DNA of 64,000 nt. Origin: Aminipila sp047974845. GTDB taxonomy: Bacteria > Bacillota > Clostridia > Peptostreptococcales > Anaerovoracaceae. The notes beneath the pieces are model-generated. The model searched no databases and had not been told where the DNA came from. It saw only the letters and a program-made list of their open reading frames with translations. The DNA lies in contig JBKECQ010000052.1 in NCBI GenBank assembly GCA_047974845.1, positions 79,206 to 143,205 of the forward strand. Reading direction: 5' to 3'. The translations under genes were made by a program, and so were the position numbers. Shown here in pieces: positions 9,113 through 17,865 of this stretch. Position 1 is the first letter of the stretch. Each line of letters starts with the position of its first letter.

Positions 9113-9997
9113 ATGAATATTTTTCAAAGAAACGTTAAGAAGATAGTTATATTAGCAGTTATTGCAGCATCGTTTTCGTCAATATTTGTAAAACTTACAT
9201 CAGCACCACCTATGGCAATAGGCTTTTATCGACTTACATTTGCTCTACCTATTTTTGCGTTAGTAACTTTGACTAAACATAAGGCTGAGATGAAGGGTCT
9301 TACAAGGAAACAGATAGGAGGCTGTGCAGTAGCGGGAATACTTTTGGCAGGTCACTTTTTTTCATGGTTTACAGGTGTAGGACATACAAGTATAGCCAGT
9401 GCATCGGTTTTAGCAATGACCCACCCATTTATGATATTATTGATTTCAGTTTTTATATTCAAGGAAAAAACCAACAAGAAGGCTGTAGCAGGCGTAATAG
9501 TTGCATTTATAGGTAGCATTATTATTTCAGGAAGCGATTACGGCATTTCAATGGACGTGCTGTTTGGAGATATAATGTGCTTATTTGCGGCACTTTTTAT
9601 GGGATTATACTTTATAGCCGGAAATAAGTTCAGGAAAGGGATAAATGCCGCTGTTTATGTATTTTTTGTATTTTTCTTTTGCTGGTTAGCTTTTACTATT
9701 GGAATGATAATTACAGGGACGCCTTTTGTTGGCTATACTGCAACAGATATGTTTTGGATCTTTGTTATGTCCATGGTATGCCAGATTGGTGCCCATGCAG
9801 TATTTAACTGGTGCTTAGGATATACAACAGCTTTATACGTGGCGACTTGTGAAAATTTAGAAGCATTTATTGCAACGGGATTGGCAGTAATATTATTCTC
9901 AGAAATACCATCTATATGGCAGATTATAGGTGGTCTTACCATTGTTGTAGGTGTTATGTATTACACCAGACATGAGGGCGATAGCAATGGCGTATAA
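9113..9997 (+). CDS. EamA/DMT family transporter
   Basis: Integral membrane protein of 294 aa with about ten hydrophobic segments in two repeated halves, the layout of the drug/metabolite transporter superfamily. The first half contains the typical SSIFVKLTSAPPMAIGFYRLTF segment; the second half ends in IPSIWQIIGGLTIVVGVM. Substrate unknown. It follows mtnA by 19 nt, and its last 11 nt overlap the start of scpA, so mtnA, this transporter, scpA and scpB probably form one transcript. Confidence 0.88.
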   Translation: MNIFQRNVKKIVILAVIAASFSSIFVKLTSAPPMAIGFYRLTFALPIFALVTLTKHKAEMKGLTRKQIGGCAVAGILLAGHFFSWFTGVGHTSIASASVLAMTHPFMILLISVFIFKEKTNKKAVAGVIVAFIGSIIISGSDYGISMDVLFGDIMCLFAALFMGLYFIAGNKFRKGINAAVYVFFVFFFCWLAFTIGMIITGTPFVGYTATDMFWIFVMSMVCQIGAHAVFNWCLGYTTALYVATCENLEAFIATGLAVILFSEIPSIWQIIGGLTIVVGVMYYTRHEGDSNGV

Positions 9998-10763
9998 AGT
10001 AAAAATTGATATTTTTGAGGGGCCATTTGATTTATTGGTATACCTTATTGAAAATGCAGAAATGAGCATTTATGATATTCAGGTTGCAGAAATAACTACT
10101 CAATATTTGGACTACATGGAAAAGATGCAACAGGCTGATATAAATATTGCCACTGAATTTATGGTTCTTGCGGCGGCTTTAATAGAAATCAAGTCTAAAA
10201 TGTTGCTTCCTAGAAGTACTCCATTGGAGGAAGGCATTGTTGAAGAGGACCCAAGAACAGAATTGGTTGAAAAAATCTTAGAATATAAAAAGTTTAAAAT
10301 AGCTGCGGAAATCCTTGAAGAGTATGAGAAGGAAAAACTTTTATGCTATGAAAAACCAAAAGAAGATTTAGACCAATATACAAATGGTGTAGATGAATAT
10401 TTATCTTTAGATATAAAAAAGTTTGTATCTGCATTTAATATGTTTTTGAAAAAGAAACAAAGAATTGAAGAAGTAAAGAAACAGTACACCCGTGTTGAAA
10501 GACAAAAACAAAGTATTGAAATGAAAATTGAAAGTATAATAAATTTCTTTAAAAACAGGGGCTTTAAAAAGCTTTTATTTAAGGAATTGATTACAGATAA
10601 AAAGGACAAGTACGACGTAGTACTTACTTTTACCTCTATGCTTCAAATGATAAGAGAAAAAATGATTAAAGTTGACCAATACAGTGCGTTTGGCGATATA
10701 GAAATACAAGTCATAAAGTCTAATGAACAATCTGAATCGATAGGAGAATGGCATGACAACTAA
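9987..10763 (+). CDS. scpA: Segregation and condensation protein A
   Basis: Kleisin subunit of the SMC-ScpAB complex that organises and separates chromosomes. The start at 9987 gives MAYKVKIDIFEGPFDLLVYLIE, the standard N terminus that contacts SMC; a GAGG sequence lies 9 nt upstream. An ATG at 9951 would add 12 residues read from inside the transporter gene. The protein is 258 aa, with a charged helical middle region (LKKKQRIEEVKKQY) and a C-terminal winged-helix part. It overlaps the transporter gene by 11 nt and scpB by 11 nt. Confidence 0.94.
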   Translation: MAYKVKIDIFEGPFDLLVYLIENAEMSIYDIQVAEITTQYLDYMEKMQQADINIATEFMVLAAALIEIKSKMLLPRSTPLEEGIVEEDPRTELVEKILEYKKFKIAAEILEEYEKEKLLCYEKPKEDLDQYTNGVDEYLSLDIKKFVSAFNMFLKKKQRIEEVKKQYTRVERQKQSIEMKIESIINFFKNRGFKKLLFKELITDKKDKYDVVLTFTSMLQMIREKMIKVDQYSAFGDIEIQVIKSNEQSESIGEWHDN

Positions 10764-11340
10764 AAAAACTATTAAATCTGCGTTTGAATCCATGATGTTT
10801 GTTTGGGGAGAACCTTTAGATGTTAAAATTGCTGCTGAGGTTTTTAATTTAAACTGGAAAGATGCGTATAATTATTTTTTAGAACTTAAAGAAGAGTATG
10901 AGCAAGAGGGCAGAGGCATAAAGATAATAGAAATAAATAAATGCTTTCAGTTTGTAACCAATGCTGAAAATGCTGATTACATTGAAAGACTTTGCACTCC
11001 GGTAAAGGAGAAAAAACTTTCACAATCCGCATTAGAGGTATTGGCAATTGTGGCATATAAACAACCCATAACCAAAGGTGAAATAGACGCAATAAGGGGT
11101 ATTAAATGCGATAGGGTTATTGAGGGTCTTGTAAAAAAGGGACTTGTACAAGAAAAAGGAAGGTCAAGTGCCATTGGAAGACCTATACTATATGGAACAA
11201 CTGATAGCTTTCTAAAACATTTTGGATTTGAGACTCTGAAAGACTTACCTGATATTGAAAACATTGAAAGTGCTGTAGTGGAAGATGAGCCTCCAGACGA
11301 ACTGGATGCACAGCAAATCTCCATTGATTTAAATATATAG
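10753..11340 (+). CDS. scpB: Segregation and condensation protein B
   Basis: Winged-helix partner of ScpA in the SMC complex, 195 aa. Diagnostic motifs are KSAFESMMFVWGEPL at the start, SQSALEVLAIVAYKQPITKGEIDAIRG in the middle, and GRSSAIGRPILYGTTDSFLKHFG near the end. Its ATG overlaps the last codons of scpA by 11 nt with a GGAG just before it, which couples translation. The gene ends at a strong hairpin facing the convergent flavoprotein gene. Confidence 0.94.
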   Translation: MTTKKTIKSAFESMMFVWGEPLDVKIAAEVFNLNWKDAYNYFLELKEEYEQEGRGIKIIEINKCFQFVTNAENADYIERLCTPVKEKKLSQSALEVLAIVAYKQPITKGEIDAIRGIKCDRVIEGLVKKGLVQEKGRSSAIGRPILYGTTDSFLKHFGFETLKDLPDIENIESAVVEDEPPDELDAQQISIDLNI

Positions 11341-11350
11341 ACCATAAATG

Positions 11351-11408
11351 TTAAAAGGGTATATGGGTTCGATTATGTAATATAGTTAAGAACCCATATA
11401 CCTTTTAT
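11351..11408. terminator. Bidirectional terminator between scpB and the flavoprotein gene
   Basis: Long inverted repeat AAAAGGGTATATGGGTTC / GAACCCATATACCTTTTA around a 20-nt loop, with one unpaired G. A rich flank on the left and T run on the right let it stop transcripts from both converging genes. Confidence 0.8.
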
Positions 11409-11409
11409 A

Positions 11410-12354
11410 TTATAGGCACTTACATCTTTTGTAAGTGTTCCCATGAGCATCAGTGCAACTACAGGCACCACAAATACCTTCACCACAACAAATATTAGCA
11501 TTATTACTGCAAACAAAAGCAGTTGATTTTGAAAGGCAAGAAACAATTTTTCTTATTTCTTCAATATAGAAGTCAGATGCCAAAACCGCCACTACAGTAT
11601 AGTTACCTGATTCTATTTTTGATTTTAATGAAGTGTAAAGGGTATCCTGCAAACTCTGCATGGAGACGTTTTGTACAAGAGTCGTTGATAAATACTTATT
11701 TACAACAGCATCACAAATTTTATCGGTATCTATTACTATATCTATCTCTGATGCTTGCCCTGCCCAATCCGTGAAGTTAACCGCAGGAGCGAAACCTACT
11801 CCTTTAGTAATTATAAGGACTTTAGACTCAGGAACTATTCTACTGAAACGCCCCATTATATTTGAGATTCCTCTTAAGCCTCCCCTATAAACTCCTCTAA
11901 CAATTACCTTTTCTTCTTCACTGCAAATGGCCTTAGTTTTGGCAGAAATACTTTTTATAAGAAGAGTAATAAAGCCTTTTTCCGCATCCACTCTCATAAC
12001 TGAAATAGGGGTGTGATAATAGTTTTCGTGACTAAGGGGTTGCAAAAATACGTATGTACCGGGAACGGCAGCTTTTAATGCGAAACCTCTGCCAACTTCA
12101 AGTGTCATGGAATATAAATCATCAGAAAACTTTTCCTTCGATACTATTCTTGCAGTAAAATCTTTTCTTGGATTGTTAACCTTGTGATTGTTTTGAACAA
12201 ATTCATTGTATATGCAAACACCTTTCCATAGGCAGTCGCAGTATTCTTTTCCTTGCAATCTGCTGCATACAAGACAATCTCCGGTGGCTGCTAAATAGCA
12301 GGGACAATTTTCTGTCCCGCTGTCGATGCAGTCAATACTGTGTGTGCAATTCAT
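11410..12354 (-). CDS. PyrK-like FAD/NAD(P) reductase with two cysteine clusters
   Basis: Predicted flavoprotein electron-transfer subunit, 314 aa. The start at 12354 has GGAGGA exactly in place; an ATG at 12369 would lie before that site. The middle (about residues 60-250) is a ferredoxin-NADP-reductase-like fold, with TPISVMRVD near the flavin region and VLIITKGVGFAPAV near the nucleotide region. The C terminus (NICCGEGICGACSC, then KRCKCL) resembles the [2Fe-2S] site of PyrK, the electron-transfer subunit of dihydroorotate dehydrogenase. The first 47 residues hold nine cysteines, suggesting a further metal or iron-sulfur site. No pyrD or glutamate synthase partner is nearby. The redox partner is unknown. 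Confidence 0.75.
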   Translation of the reverse strand: MNCTHSIDCIDSGTENCPCYLAATGDCLVCSRLQGKEYCDCLWKGVCIYNEFVQNNHKVNNPRKDFTARIVSKEKFSDDLYSMTLEVGRGFALKAAVPGTYVFLQPLSHENYYHTPISVMRVDAEKGFITLLIKSISAKTKAICSEEEKVIVRGVYRGGLRGISNIMGRFSRIVPESKVLIITKGVGFAPAVNFTDWAGQASEIDIVIDTDKICDAVVNKYLSTTLVQNVSMQSLQDTLYTSLKSKIESGNYTVVAVLASDFYIEEIRKIVSCLSKSTAFVCSNNANICCGEGICGACSCTDAHGNTYKRCKCL

Positions 12355-12453
12355 AAGCAATCCTCCCACCTGATTGAGTAAAATGTAATTAAATTAAATC
12401 ATCGAATATATTAGTATATTTTTTTTGAAGAAAATAGTTACGGTATGAGAGCA

Positions 12454-13302
12454 TTATTTCAAAGAAAAACCATAATCCATTAAATTGTAGGAGTCATTGA
12501 ACCAGTCAGGGGCATTCATAACAACACAAATAAGCCTTACTCCGTCTCTTTCAGAAGAGGCTACCAGCGTTCTGCCTGAAGCTTTTGTAAATCCAATCTT
12601 TATTCCCGTTCCTCCCTCATATTGATGAACAACCTTATTTTTATTATAAAAATAATTATATTTTTCGGGCTCACGGTGCGCTTGCCACTGTTTAGTAGAA
12701 GAGATTTTTGCAAAGGTATCATTTTTCATAGCATTTTTTGCAATTATAGCCATATCAAGAGCGGTTGTATAATGATTTTCATCAAAAAGACCACTGGGAT
12801 TCATGAAATGAGTGTTTGTACAGCCTAGTTCTTCTGCCTTGTTATTCATCATTTCTATAAAGTTTTCTTCCGTTCCCCCGATGATAGTCGCAAGGGCGGT
12901 GGCGGCGTCGTTGCCCGACCTGAGCATCAATCCATACAGCAAATCTTCAATCGTTACCTTTTCCTCAGGAGCCAGATATATGGAAGAGCCTTCAACACCA
13001 ATAGCACAAGCGGGAATTTTTACTTGCTGTGTTAAATCACTTTTTAAACTTTCTACGGTTTCAATAGTTAAAATAGCAGTCATGATTTTTGTGGTGCTGG
13101 CAGGATAGGCTTTTGTATTTGCCTCTTTTTCATATAATATTTCACCCGTATCCGCATTAATGAGAACCGCCTGCTGGGCGGAAACAGAAGGATATGAGGA
13201 GGTTGATGTTTGTATAGAGGGCTGATTATCAAAATAATATAATACAGCAGCCAGGCATAAAACTGCCAAAAGTGAGACGTTTTTAAATTTTGGTTTTATC
13301 AT
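12454..13302 (-). CDS. D-alanyl-D-alanine carboxypeptidase (DacF/PBP5 type), short form
   Basis: Penicillin-binding-protein-like serine peptidase that trims the terminal D-Ala from peptidoglycan stems. The start at 13302 (282 aa) has GGAGG upstream and gives a membrane anchor at about residues 8-24; a 13374 start would add 24 hydrophilic residues in front of it. The catalytic motifs are S69-T-T-K72 and S129-G-N131. The third motif is K235-I-G where KTG or KSG is expected, so the conserved hydroxyl residue is missing. The C-terminal beta domain of many PBP5-like proteins is also absent: the protein ends soon after the catalytic domain. Confidence 0.88.
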   Translation of the reverse strand: MIKPKFKNVSLLAVLCLAAVLYYFDNQPSIQTSTSSYPSVSAQQAVLINADTGEILYEKEANTKAYPASTTKIMTAILTIETVESLKSDLTQQVKIPACAIGVEGSSIYLAPEEKVTIEDLLYGLMLRSGNDAATALATIIGGTEENFIEMMNNKAEELGCTNTHFMNPSGLFDENHYTTALDMAIIAKNAMKNDTFAKISSTKQWQAHREPEKYNYFYNKNKVVHQYEGGTGIKIGFTKASGRTLVASSERDGVRLICVVMNAPDWFNDSYNLMDYGFSLK

Positions 13303-13383
13303 TGTGTTATTCCTCCATTCATTTATATTTACGACATCTGGCCTGTCTTTATGCAAACTATATAAGGACCGCAAAAAATACTA

Positions 13384-13411
13384 TTGACAATAAAAACCAA
13401 AGAGTTATAAT
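13384..13411 (+). promoter_or_regulatory. Consensus promoter of the MarR-HlyD-ABC operon
   Basis: TTGACA (13384-13389), a 16-nt spacer and TATAAT (13406-13411): both hexamers match the sigma-A consensus exactly. A promoter this strong usually needs a repressor, and a large palindrome follows 8 nt downstream. Confidence 0.8.
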
Positions 13412-13418
13412 ATTTAAT

Positions 13419-13462
13419 ATTCGGTAACAAATAGTTCGGTATCGAATTATTTGTTACCGAAT
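13419..13462. promoter_or_regulatory. 44-bp palindromic operator, probable MarR site
   Basis: Outer arms ATTCGGTAACAAATA (13419-13433) and TATTTGTTACCGAAT (13448-13462) are perfectly complementary, and the 14-bp centre is itself nearly palindromic (TTCG..CGAA). Over all 44 bp only two pairs mismatch. It begins 8 nt after the -10 box, so it covers the expected transcription start. The regulator most likely to bind is the MarR protein encoded 75 nt downstream. Confidence 0.75.
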
Positions 13463-13536
13463 GTAAAATCCGCGTACTATATACAAACTTATATATAAAT
13501 AGGTATATCTCACAGATAGAAGAGAGAGAGATTCAT

Positions 13537-14070
13537 ATGTCAGACAATAATTTAAAGGATATATTTTCGTATAAGTCTTTTGCAAGGTTTGAAAAGGAAG
13601 GCCATTTAGATAAATACGAGTTGGAAAAATTAGAATCATTAATCTTGATTATGCAAAACACGGCTGATTTAAGAGAGGGAATAAGAACAGAATTTTCACA
13701 AACAGAATTATCACAAAATAAATATTACATTTTGCTACTTTTAAATGAAAAAGAGGAGGAACTATTAACTCCATCAAAAATCGCGGATTTTTTAAACCTG
13801 TCAAGGGGCACGGTTTCAGACTTAATAGATAGCATGGACAAAGATGGATTTTTAGAAAGAGTTATTTGCAAAAATGACAGAAGAAAAATACAGGTAATAA
13901 TTACCCAGAAAGGAAGACAGGTAATAGAAGAGATAATACCTAAATATTATAGATATACTTCTGAACTAATGTCCTGTTTAAATGGAGAAGAGGTAAAAAG
14001 CTTTTTAGAAATAACAAATAAATTAAAAGCAAATATGAAAAAAATAAAAGGGGCGACCAAAGATATTTAG
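13537..14070 (+). CDS. MarR family transcriptional regulator
   Basis: DNA-binding repressor of 177 aa. The winged helix is clear: LLTPSKIADFLNLSRGTVSDLIDSMDKDGFLERVICKNDRRKIQVIITQKGRQV, with the usual DRR in the wing. N-terminal and C-terminal helices would form the dimer. It is the first gene of an operon with a HlyD-like adaptor and two ABC-2 permeases, and a 44-bp palindrome overlaps the operon start site. The natural inference is self-repression relieved by a toxic small molecule that the transporter handles. Confidence 0.9.
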   Translation: MSDNNLKDIFSYKSFARFEKEGHLDKYELEKLESLILIMQNTADLREGIRTEFSQTELSQNKYYILLLLNEKEEELLTPSKIADFLNLSRGTVSDLIDSMDKDGFLERVICKNDRRKIQVIITQKGRQVIEEIIPKYYRYTSELMSCLNGEEVKSFLEITNKLKANMKKIKGATKDI

Positions 14071-14087
14071 CTAGGAGGGAAGAATAT

Positions 14088-15107
14088 ATGAAAGAATCCA
14101 TATTGAAGCGTAAGAAGATTATTATGATAGGCATAGGGATTATACTAGTTATCATGGTAGTATTAGCAATTATCGCTGTATCAGCAATAAAAATGTATGC
14201 TATGAGCGGAAAGGATTTGGTTATTCAATCAAATTTAGAAATGTCCGAGGTGGGCATTATCTCGCAGACATCAGGACAGATTATTGAACTTAATGTCAAG
14301 GAAGGAGATTATATAAAAGAAGGAGATATAATCGCCAGAGTCGATAGTGAAACTCTAAAGGCACAGAGGGAAAAGGCACAAGCTGGTATAGATACTATTA
14401 ATGCTCAGATTAATGCGGCGCAAGCGCAATACAAAAATGTGAAAAATGGTACCCGTGAAGAAGAGTTGGCTCAAGTAAAGGCAAGCTACGATTTAACAAA
14501 AACTAATTATGACAGAATAAAGACTCTTTATGAAAACGGAGCTGTAAGCAAGATGGAGTATGATAACGTTTCCACACAACTTGAGGTTGCTGCTCAGAAG
14601 CTACAATTGGCACAAAAAGGTGCAACTGTTGAGACTTTAGAAGCGGCAAGTGCAAATGTGGATACACTGGAGGGTCAATTAAAGCAGGCACAAGCGGCAC
14701 TTAAGGAATTGGATACATATTTGGGAAAAACCGAAATAATAGCACCTGCAACAGGTGTAATAACACAGTTAAATGTTGATAAAGGTGAGCTTGTTTCAGG
14801 GGGTATGTCTGTGGCAACAATAACGGATACTTCCGCACCATGGATTCAGTGTAATGTAATGGAAAATGAATTGGAAAAAATCGCACTTGGGAAAAAAGTT
14901 AAGATTGAGCTTACGGCATACCCCGACAAAACTTTTGACGGAGAAATAGTAGCCATAAACAAAAGCGCTGATTTTGCAGTAAAAAGAGCTACAAATGCCA
15001 ACGGGGAGTTTGATATTTTATCTTATGGTATAAAGGTAAAACCTTTAAATATAGATAAACAACTTTTTGCAGGAATGACTGCTTTCGTAAATTTCGGAAG
15101 CAAGTAG
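14088..15107 (+). CDS. HlyD family membrane fusion/adaptor protein
   Basis: Single-pass membrane adaptor, 339 aa: a membrane anchor at about residues 10-32, then a biotinyl-lipoyl half (GQIIELNVKEGDYIKEGDIIARVDSETL), a long coiled coil rich in Ala, Gln and Lys with two similar YDLTKTNYDRIKTLYENGAVSK-like hairpin halves, the second lipoyl half (APATGVITQLNVDKGELVSGG) and beta-barrel segments. It follows MarR by 17 nt with a GGAGG site and precedes the two ABC-2 permeases. Adaptors of this type work with YhiI/YbhG-like export systems. Confidence 0.88.
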   Translation: MKESILKRKKIIMIGIGIILVIMVVLAIIAVSAIKMYAMSGKDLVIQSNLEMSEVGIISQTSGQIIELNVKEGDYIKEGDIIARVDSETLKAQREKAQAGIDTINAQINAAQAQYKNVKNGTREEELAQVKASYDLTKTNYDRIKTLYENGAVSKMEYDNVSTQLEVAAQKLQLAQKGATVETLEAASANVDTLEGQLKQAQAALKELDTYLGKTEIIAPATGVITQLNVDKGELVSGGMSVATITDTSAPWIQCNVMENELEKIALGKKVKIELTAYPDKTFDGEIVAINKSADFAVKRATNANGEFDILSYGIKVKPLNIDKQLFAGMTAFVNFGSK

Positions 15108-15121
15108 GAAAAGGTTAAAAG

Positions 15122-16456
15122 ATGTTTAGAGGGTTAAATAAAATAAATAACTGGCTTGACAGGAAGGTTGATTTTATCAGCCTTCTTATGGCCAGAAAAG
15201 CAAAAAAAATTGCAAGAACTTCCGAAGGTATGCGATTAAATATATTTTCTGATATATATAGGTGGTATAAGAGGTGTGCAAATACCATTATTCCTATAAT
15301 GTTTGTTTTAATTATTCCAACTGTTGCAGGAATTATTATCGGAGCGGAGTTTAGCGGACACACTGTTACTAACGTGCCAACGGCAATAGTGGACATGGAT
15401 AATTCACAATTAAGCCGTGATTTAGTTGAAAACTTTAGAACAAACAATGTATTTAATGTAAACAACTATTTAGAAAACATAGAAGAATTAGAGTCGCAAA
15501 TTACTGTTGGAGAAGTGGCAGTTGGTGTAATTATTCCGGAAAATTTTTCGTCGGATTTGACAAAGGGGAAAGCTCCTAAAGTAATGGTTCTATATGATGG
15601 AGCGCAAATGTCCATGACAGGTGCGGCAAAGGGAAAAATTGCTGAAACAATATCTACAATAAAAAGTGGATATATGATGAAGGTTATGATGGGTTCTCTT
15701 GGCATTTCACAGGATCAGGCTATGAAATATATTCAGCCAATTCAGTGCACTACTAGGACATTGGGTAATCCGGAAAGAAGCAGCTTAGTGTTTATGCTTC
15801 AAGGGTTGCTTATAAATTTCTGCCAAGTTGCAGTATATATTTTAGGCATTGAATTAGTTAGAAAAAATGAAAGAACATTAAAAAACCTTATAAAGCATGG
15901 AGCTTTTGCAGGATTTATAGGCACTATTTCCGTGGTACTCATGATTTGCACTCAAATACTGTTCTTTAGTGCACCATTTAGAGGCAGCTTTTTAGCGGCA
16001 TTAATTTTAACTGTTTTATACATGACCGGAATAGGTATTATGGGCGTATCCGCTATGGTTAAGTCCGACGATAGGCTTGAGGCGGTTAAAAGCTGTTCAG
16101 GAGTTATGGCAATGTTTATGCTCTGTGGTTATACGTTTCCGGTTTTGGGAATGCCAACCTTTTTGCAAGTAATAGCAAAGTTTTTACCGTTTACATATTA
16201 TGTGTCCCCCATGAGAGATATTTCCTTATTGGGATCAACTCTTTCCATGATGACTACAAATATAATTTGTCTGTGTATTTTTGTAATGATTACCATTGTT
16301 ATGCTCCATAATAATTTAAAAAAATCTAAAAAGATTAGAGTTGAAAAGCATCAAAAATCAAGGCTGGAGCACAGGATTATAGAAACAGAGCTCAGGGCAG
16401 GAAGGGGCGAAGGGGTAGGCCCTGTCGCTATGCAGACAAAGGGGGATTCAATATGA
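15122..16456 (+). CDS. ABC-2 type export permease (first of pair)
   Basis: Membrane permease of 444 aa. One N-terminal membrane segment (PIMFVLIIPTVAGIIIGAEF), then an extracellular domain of about 180 residues (VTNVPTAIVDMDNSQLSRDLV, VAVGVIIPENFSSDL), then about five more membrane segments, the ABC2_membrane_3 layout. The N-terminal 45 residues and the C-terminal 45 residues are basic and cytoplasmic. The next gene encodes a sister permease with the same layout, so the two probably form a heterodimer. No ATP-binding protein is encoded in the operon and neither permease has a Walker motif. Confidence 0.85.
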   Translation: MFRGLNKINNWLDRKVDFISLLMARKAKKIARTSEGMRLNIFSDIYRWYKRCANTIIPIMFVLIIPTVAGIIIGAEFSGHTVTNVPTAIVDMDNSQLSRDLVENFRTNNVFNVNNYLENIEELESQITVGEVAVGVIIPENFSSDLTKGKAPKVMVLYDGAQMSMTGAAKGKIAETISTIKSGYMMKVMMGSLGISQDQAMKYIQPIQCTTRTLGNPERSSLVFMLQGLLINFCQVAVYILGIELVRKNERTLKNLIKHGAFAGFIGTISVVLMICTQILFFSAPFRGSFLAALILTVLYMTGIGIMGVSAMVKSDDRLEAVKSCSGVMAMFMLCGYTFPVLGMPTFLQVIAKFLPFTYYVSPMRDISLLGSTLSMMTTNIICLCIFVMITIVMLHNNLKKSKKIRVEKHQKSRLEHRIIETELRAGRGEGVGPVAMQTKGDSI

Positions 16457-17640
16457 GCTGGAAAAACAGAATTATAGAGGTACTTAAAAAGGATAAAGCC
16501 GCATTAGGTATGTTGCTGTTAGTTCCAATCATTGTCCCGTTTTTTTTACATTTTGTTTATGGAAACATATTTGTTGAGGACATTCCCTTTGCAGTAGTAG
16601 ATTTGGACAATAGTTCATTATCCAGAAATATTACACAGGGGCTAATTAGCCACCCGGGATTAGATGTATGCCGTTTTTACGAGTCAGAAAGCCAGTTGGA
16701 GGATTCCATATTAAGAAAAAAAGTAATAGGTGGGATTATTATACCAAAAGGGCTGAGCAAGGATATGAATTCCCCAAATTCATCAAAAGTGTTGGTGGTT
16801 GTGGACGGTTCAAATATGATGACGGGAGGTAATGCCTCAGGCTATGCCAGTCAGGTTATCGGAACTTTCAATGCAGGAGTACAGATGAACTACTTAAAGG
16901 GGCATGGTATGTCATCTTCCACTGTTAAGAATACCATGACATCATTTTCTTATACGGAAAGGGTGGCCTACGAACCTTTTTTAAGCTACATCTGTAATAT
17001 TGTGTATATTGTAATTCCTTTTGTAATACAAACCTACTACTTAACCACGTTTTTACTTCCGGCTTATGTAGAGGAAAAGCATTACTGGATAAATAACAAT
17101 ATGAACAAAAAAGAGAAGAGACAGCGAATTGAGTTTCTATTGTGGAGAATTTTAGTGGTGGCAGTGACCATATGCATTACAAGTTACTTGTCATTCTTCA
17201 TATATGCGAAAATAAGAAATATGCCATTAAGGGGAAGCTTCCTTGAATACTTTGCCTTACTGTTCATTTTCTTAATGGCACTATCTGCAATTGGTTTAGC
17301 CATATCCGCCTTTTTCAATGAAAAAAATCTAATATACTTTATAGAGTTTTATTTTATTATCAGCTCCATGATAGTACTAACCTCAGGCGCAGTTTGGCCG
17401 GAGTATATGATGCCATCGGGTATGAGCTTGTTAATAAAGAGTATATGGCCGTTTTTCCATGTAGCAATGCCTATTAAATTTGTAAACTTAAAGGGTGTAG
17501 GCTGGGAAACCATAATGCCATACTTGTTTAGCTGTTTAATATATTTTCTTGTTTGGTTGCCAATAGGCTTATTTTTCTTTAAGAGAAAGATTAGAATTAA
17601 GCGGGGAGAACCAATAGAAGGAGATTTGCTGGAGGGGTAG
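16453..17640 (+). CDS. ABC-2 type export permease (second of pair)
   Basis: Permease of 395 aa with the same architecture as the preceding one: one N-terminal membrane segment, an extracellular domain starting IPFAVVDLDNSSLSRNIT and containing VIGGIIIPKGLSKDM, then a membrane bundle from about residue 180. The parallel motifs (AIVDMDNSQLSR in the first, AVVDLDNSSLSR here) show the two genes arose by duplication. The ATG overlaps the preceding stop by 4 nt. A terminator follows. The ATPase that would drive them must be encoded elsewhere, unless they use another energy source. Confidence 0.85.
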   Translation: MSWKNRIIEVLKKDKAALGMLLLVPIIVPFFLHFVYGNIFVEDIPFAVVDLDNSSLSRNITQGLISHPGLDVCRFYESESQLEDSILRKKVIGGIIIPKGLSKDMNSPNSSKVLVVVDGSNMMTGGNASGYASQVIGTFNAGVQMNYLKGHGMSSSTVKNTMTSFSYTERVAYEPFLSYICNIVYIVIPFVIQTYYLTTFLLPAYVEEKHYWINNNMNKKEKRQRIEFLLWRILVVAVTICITSYLSFFIYAKIRNMPLRGSFLEYFALLFIFLMALSAIGLAISAFFNEKNLIYFIEFYFIISSMIVLTSGAVWPEYMMPSGMSLLIKSIWPFFHVAMPIKFVNLKGVGWETIMPYLFSCLIYFLVWLPIGLFFFKRKIRIKRGEPIEGDLLEG

Positions 17641-17718
17641 AGAAGCCCATAGTGATAAGTATAAGAGGCAAAACAGACGACTGAAAATAACAAACAATCA
17701 TAAATATAAAACCAAAGG

Positions 17719-17750
17719 AAAAGTGACAATTTAGTTTGTCACTTTTTTAT
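17719..17750 (+). terminator. Terminator after the ABC-2 operon
   Basis: Stem AAAAGTGACAA / TTGTCACTTTT with a 6-nt loop and a T-rich tail, 79 nt after the second permease stop. Confidence 0.82.
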
Positions 17751-17865
17751 TGTTATAAATTGAAATAATAGAGAGTTTATTAACTTTTTATTATATAACT
17801 GCAAGAATCCTTTTCTTTTATAAGTGTTTTGTTTAAAATGATTAGGAAGACAAGGAGGAAAATGT

